The notes under the pieces are model-generated. The model was not told the origin of the DNA. It worked only from the letters and a program-made list of their open reading frames with translations, and did not search any database. 64,000 nucleotides of DNA from Bacteroidota bacterium (lineage in GTDB: Bacteria; Bacteroidota; Bacteroidia; AKYH767-A; OLB10): assembly GCA_016717325.1 (NCBI GenBank), contig JADKFV010000015.1, positions 1 to 64,000 of the forward strand, read 5' to 3'. Shown here piece after piece: positions 61,212 through 64,000 of the stretch. The number at the start of each line of letters is the position of its first letter. Within the stretch, counting starts at the first letter, position 1. The position numbers and the translations under genes were made by a program.

Positions 61212-62347
61212 TTAATTAACACAATCACTTCTCTCTTTTAGTTCAACTTTAATGGTACTTAAATCAAATTTTATCTCTGCGTTATCTAAATCATCAAAAC
61301 CATTATACCTAACATGGTATCGGATTTGCTGATTAATCCACCACTAACATTTTGAGTTACTTCATCGTCACTGTTATCAGCAAAGTTGTCATGGCTATAG
61401 CTTGTAGAGGTGACAATGCGATTTATTTTAAAGGCAGGATTAGAGTTTGTATAGAGGGTAACGTTAGTTCGGGAAGCATCTCCTTTTGTATCTCCATTGA
61501 CTTCAGTAGCATGTGCTTTAAAACTACCTAAGACTTTATTTCCATCACTGGAAATAGTAAGCCAAACATCTACATCTACATTAGCAGTATTCCATCCAAA
61601 ATCTTTATCTCCATCAGTTTTATCAAATCCGTCCAAGCCTCTTTGTTTGAGCGCCTGCAAATGTACCGGTGGTAGGATAGTTTTTAGTTTCACATGGTTT
61701 TTGTATAATAGCTACTTCTGATAATCTTGTTTCACCAATAGCTACGACAAATCGAATCATAGTAGTTGTCATATTAACATTCGAAAAATCAACGGTTGCA
61801 TGATAGTGAGTTTGTAGACTAAAAACATTACTAGGTAAGAGTGTGCTGGAGCCATTACTATGCTCAACGCGCACTCTTATATTACCTTTATCCATATCGT
61901 AGCCTGACATATCAAATTTACGAGGTGGTGGATTAGGCAATGAAAGCAGTCTCATATCAACACTAGTTGGTGTGACTAAACAGATTACCGGTTCAATAGC
62001 TGGGGTTCTTCTCCGGTAATTCTTGCTCTTAGGGCGAGTAATGCTTTTCGTATTTGCTGTACTCTTATATCAATTAAACAATTTGCTTGCTCACCCGTAC
62101 TCATTATAGCACGGTCAATAATTGTGGTAACATCTTGCTTAAATGTAACATCAATCTGGTCTTTCAAATCCGTTAATATTTGTTGCCATGAGGCACTGTT
62201 ATTATCTAGATTTTCGATTGCTTGATTTACTTGTGTCAAAGCATCATTGATTGGTGGCATTGGAGACGGAAGAAAACCACAACTGGATGGCAATATAACT
62301 ATAAGTATAAAAAATACGACATGGTTTATTTTTTTGTATCTGTTCAT
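61212..62347 (-). CDS. Lipoprotein, frameshifted
   Basis: About 378 residues. A lipoprotein signal ends in the lipobox LPSSC (IVILPSSCGFLPSPMPP). A helical domain follows (NDALTQVNQAIENLDNNSAS to RVQQIRKALLALRARITGEE). Crossing a break near 61995 restores PAIEPVICLVTPTSVDMRLL; the text then becomes beta-rich (IRVRVEHSNGSSTLLPSNVF). A break near 61630 leads into RGLDGFDKTDGDKDFGWN, and one near 61325 into QQIRYHVRYNGFDDLDNAEI before the TAA at 61212. It should be anchored to a membrane facing the periplasm or surface. No family recognised. It follows the other lipoprotein gene after 36 bases. Confidence 0.65.
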
Positions 62348-62383
62348 TGTCTTAAAGTTTAAGAGTTAAGTTTATTTTTTTAA

Positions 62384-63110
62384 TTAATTACATCCAAGTA
62401 CCAAATCAATAAATACATCACAAGGACCAGAAGGAACGTAAGTTTGAGTAGTATTAGGTCCTGCAAAGTATTTGCCTGATGGAGCAAAATTTACTGGCGT
62501 GGTAGAACCACTGTTTACTATAAAGCTGCTTTCAATTCCGCCTTCACTTACATGGGTAACTCTCCAACTAGGGAAATTGCAATTATTACCTAAATTACTT
62601 AATCTTACTCCTTTTACTTTAAGTTTATTGGTAATTGGAGCCCCTTCAAAGGCACCTTTCCAAAAAAAAGGTTCGGGACCATTAAAGTTGGGAGAGTTAA
62701 GGACAATGGAACGAATATCGTCATTATGGTGTGCAAAATTGTTACACCAGACTTACGTTCACAATCATTTCCTTCGCTACCATATCAACATCAATATCAT
62801 CATTTACGGTAATTACCCTTTCATCCTTTGCACTGACATTTTCAACGGCAGAGGAACCAATTTTTAGAGTAACAGAATTCGCATGTTTAAAATTCCATAT
62901 TAATTTTACTTGTTCAGCTACACATACATGCGCTATGCCTAGTAAACTAGAATTACCACTGCCTGCCGTAGTTACGCTTATGCTGCCAGTTACATCGCAG
63001 TTGTCGGTATAAGGTGGTCGTGATGTCCAACAGCCGTTAAACAATAATAAAATACTAAATGTAGCAATTGTAGGTACAAAGAAGTTCCTGATTCGTTGTT
63101 TAGTTTCCAT
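62384..63110 (-). CDS. Lipoprotein, frameshifted
   Basis: About 242 residues. The signal ends in LLLFNGC (lipobox), giving a lipidated Cys. The first ORF stops at VNVSLV near 62742, but the next stretch continues in another frame as CNNFAHHNDDIRSIVLNSPN, FFWKGAFEGAPI, VKGVRLSNLGNNCNFPSWRV and ends DVFIDLVLGCN at 62384; two bases seem lost from a GTGT repeat near 62745. The mature part looks like two beta-sandwich segments. It is cotranscribed with the lipoprotein at 61212 (36-base gap), and a 26-base repeat precedes it. Function unknown. Confidence 0.65.
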
Positions 63111-63678
63111 AATTATTAGATTTATGTTGTTTGCCTACTCTGGTCGGTTTTCGGCTACCCCGTATATGGTTACGTTATTAGTTTTTGCTCGGACATTGCA
63201 CATGCGAACTTGTTTGGATTAACTGTGTAGCATGCCTCATAACTCGTGATATAAGAAGGTTTTTGTGTACTATATCTGCATTTAAGGTTTTCAAAATATT
63301 GCAAATGTTTTATTATCATTAGTTTATAGATATGGTGTTAGATTGAGAAGTAGTTGCGTATATCCAAAGCGTAAAGCAAGATGGCAATGTTGGTTAGAGG
63401 ATATTAGCACAGCAAATGTATTATTAAAATGATACCACCAAACATTTTCGAAAATAATTATTTTTGTAAAACAAAAACAATAGCTTGAAATAAATCTAAT
63501 GCTTGTACCACGCTTTTAAAAAAATGCTTGCCTACAACCTGTAAGTTGAACCATAACCCAGCAAATTTTTATATTTCAAGTACTATTCTGGGATTTATAC
63601 TTTTGTTTGGAATACATATCGCAAAAGGTGATTGCAAAACATAGTTAAGAATATAAAGCGTTATAAGAATTGCAAAAA
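63111..63678. other. Intergenic region at the right end of the island
   Basis: About 570 bases with no supported gene. The first ~110 bases are GC-richer and carry copy 2 of the 26-base repeat; the remainder is AT-rich without a strong hairpin. This is a plausible right boundary of the accessory region. Confidence 0.5.
63130..63155. repeat. 26-base repeat before a cassette start, copy 2
   Basis: Matches 60791-60816 at 21 of 26 positions and lies 20 bases upstream of the lipoprotein ATG at 63110 on the minus strand. Confidence 0.6.
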
Positions 63679-64000
63679 TTATTTTACATCGCTTTTCGCT
63701 TTAGGCTTTCTCAAATTAAACGTTGCTCCAAAAAGGATGTTGACTTGTGAGAAAAAAAAGTGTTGGCGCGCTTTATCAAATTCGGAATTTGTTGTGTGTA
63801 CATCGGGCAGGTTTATAAAACCGGTTTTAAATTCCGATTGAATAAAAAAGTGATTGTAAAACTCAATATTCAATCCGGCCATCACATTCATACCATAACC
63901 GGCCAGGTGAAATTTATCGTTGCGTTCGTTATTGATTAAAGTTACATCACTTCGAGGGTACAACCCACCTACTCCAACACCTTCGGTAAAATGTATCTGC
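63679..64000 (-). CDS. Outer-membrane beta-barrel protein, 5' part outside the window
   Basis: The frame is open to the window end, so the start lies beyond 64000. The visible ~107 residues (FTEGVGVGGLYPRSDV, HLAGYGMNVMAGLNIEFYNH, FFIQSEFKTGFINLPDV, FFFSQVNILFGATFNLRKPK) alternate polar and aromatic residues in amphipathic strands, as in OmpA/OmpW-type barrels. It ends in a short Lys-rich tail rather than the terminal Phe typical of proteobacterial porins, which is common in Bacteroidota. Likely a small porin-like or structural outer-membrane protein. Confidence 0.6.
   Translation of the reverse strand, partial: QIHFTEGVGVGGLYPRSDVTLINNERNDKFHLAGYGMNVMAGLNIEFYNHFFIQSEFKTGFINLPDVHTTNSEFDKARQHFFFSQVNILFGATFNLRKPKAKSDVK

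Noticed and set aside
45160..63110. Integrase or transposase driving the island
   Set aside because: No recombinase motif or clear terminal inverted repeat was found in the window, so the means of mobility is not shown.

Overview
The window is a piece of a Bacteroidota chromosome, probably from the Chitinophagia/Sphingobacteriia side of the phylum. It is AT-rich, many proteins end in type IX secretion (T9SS) sorting domains, there are several PKD, kelch and propeller surface proteins, it carries the BatA-like double-transmembrane protein found in this phylum, and TAnnTTTG-type -7 boxes stand in front of some genes. No rRNA, tRNA, CRISPR array, transposase or integrase was seen.

Region 1 (1-45 kb) is ordinary backbone. 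It holds a sialidase-fold T9SS protein, a GNAT acetyltransferase, Nramp-like and CDF metal transporters, a polysaccharide deacetylase, a 1,400-residue PKD adhesin with a type-B T9SS domain, a choice-of-anchor-B protein, the BatA-like protein translationally coupled to a dihydroorotase homologue lacking the metal HxH, a SprB-repeat protein, a class A penicillin-binding protein, a small glycan cluster (two methyltransferases and a flippase), four modular T9SS paralogues in an A-B-A'-B' order, a TamB/38-residue membrane peptide/RsmE/secreted-protein operon, tsaD, and a PGM1-type ATP-grasp ligase.

Region 2 (45.1-58.8 kb, all minus strand) is an accessory island. Transcription runs leftward from a DUF4297-like nuclease and a HerA-like ATPase (a known type of anti-phage pair) into a locus I believe is uncharacterised: a DUF7689-like protein, a ~1,775-residue Tat-exported coiled-coil protein, a 107-residue protein and a second ~1,370-residue protein. 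The last three overlap or nearly abut and end at a strong terminator-like hairpin. The two giant genes appear as many short ORFs only because of frameshifts; I rebuilt them by following the coding frame across each break.

Region 3 (58.8-63.2 kb) looks like a cassette array. Minus-strand gene groups (a cysteine-peptidase-like protein with small secreted partners; two lipoproteins) are separated by GC-richer intergenic elements that share repeats with each other. The window ends inside an outer-membrane beta-barrel gene.

A caution for the whole window: about 30 single-base indels, mostly in A/T/C homopolymers, break otherwise complete genes, including housekeeping ones. This is better explained by residual sequencing error than by gene decay. 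For broken genes I give the span of the reconstructed gene and describe the breaks.
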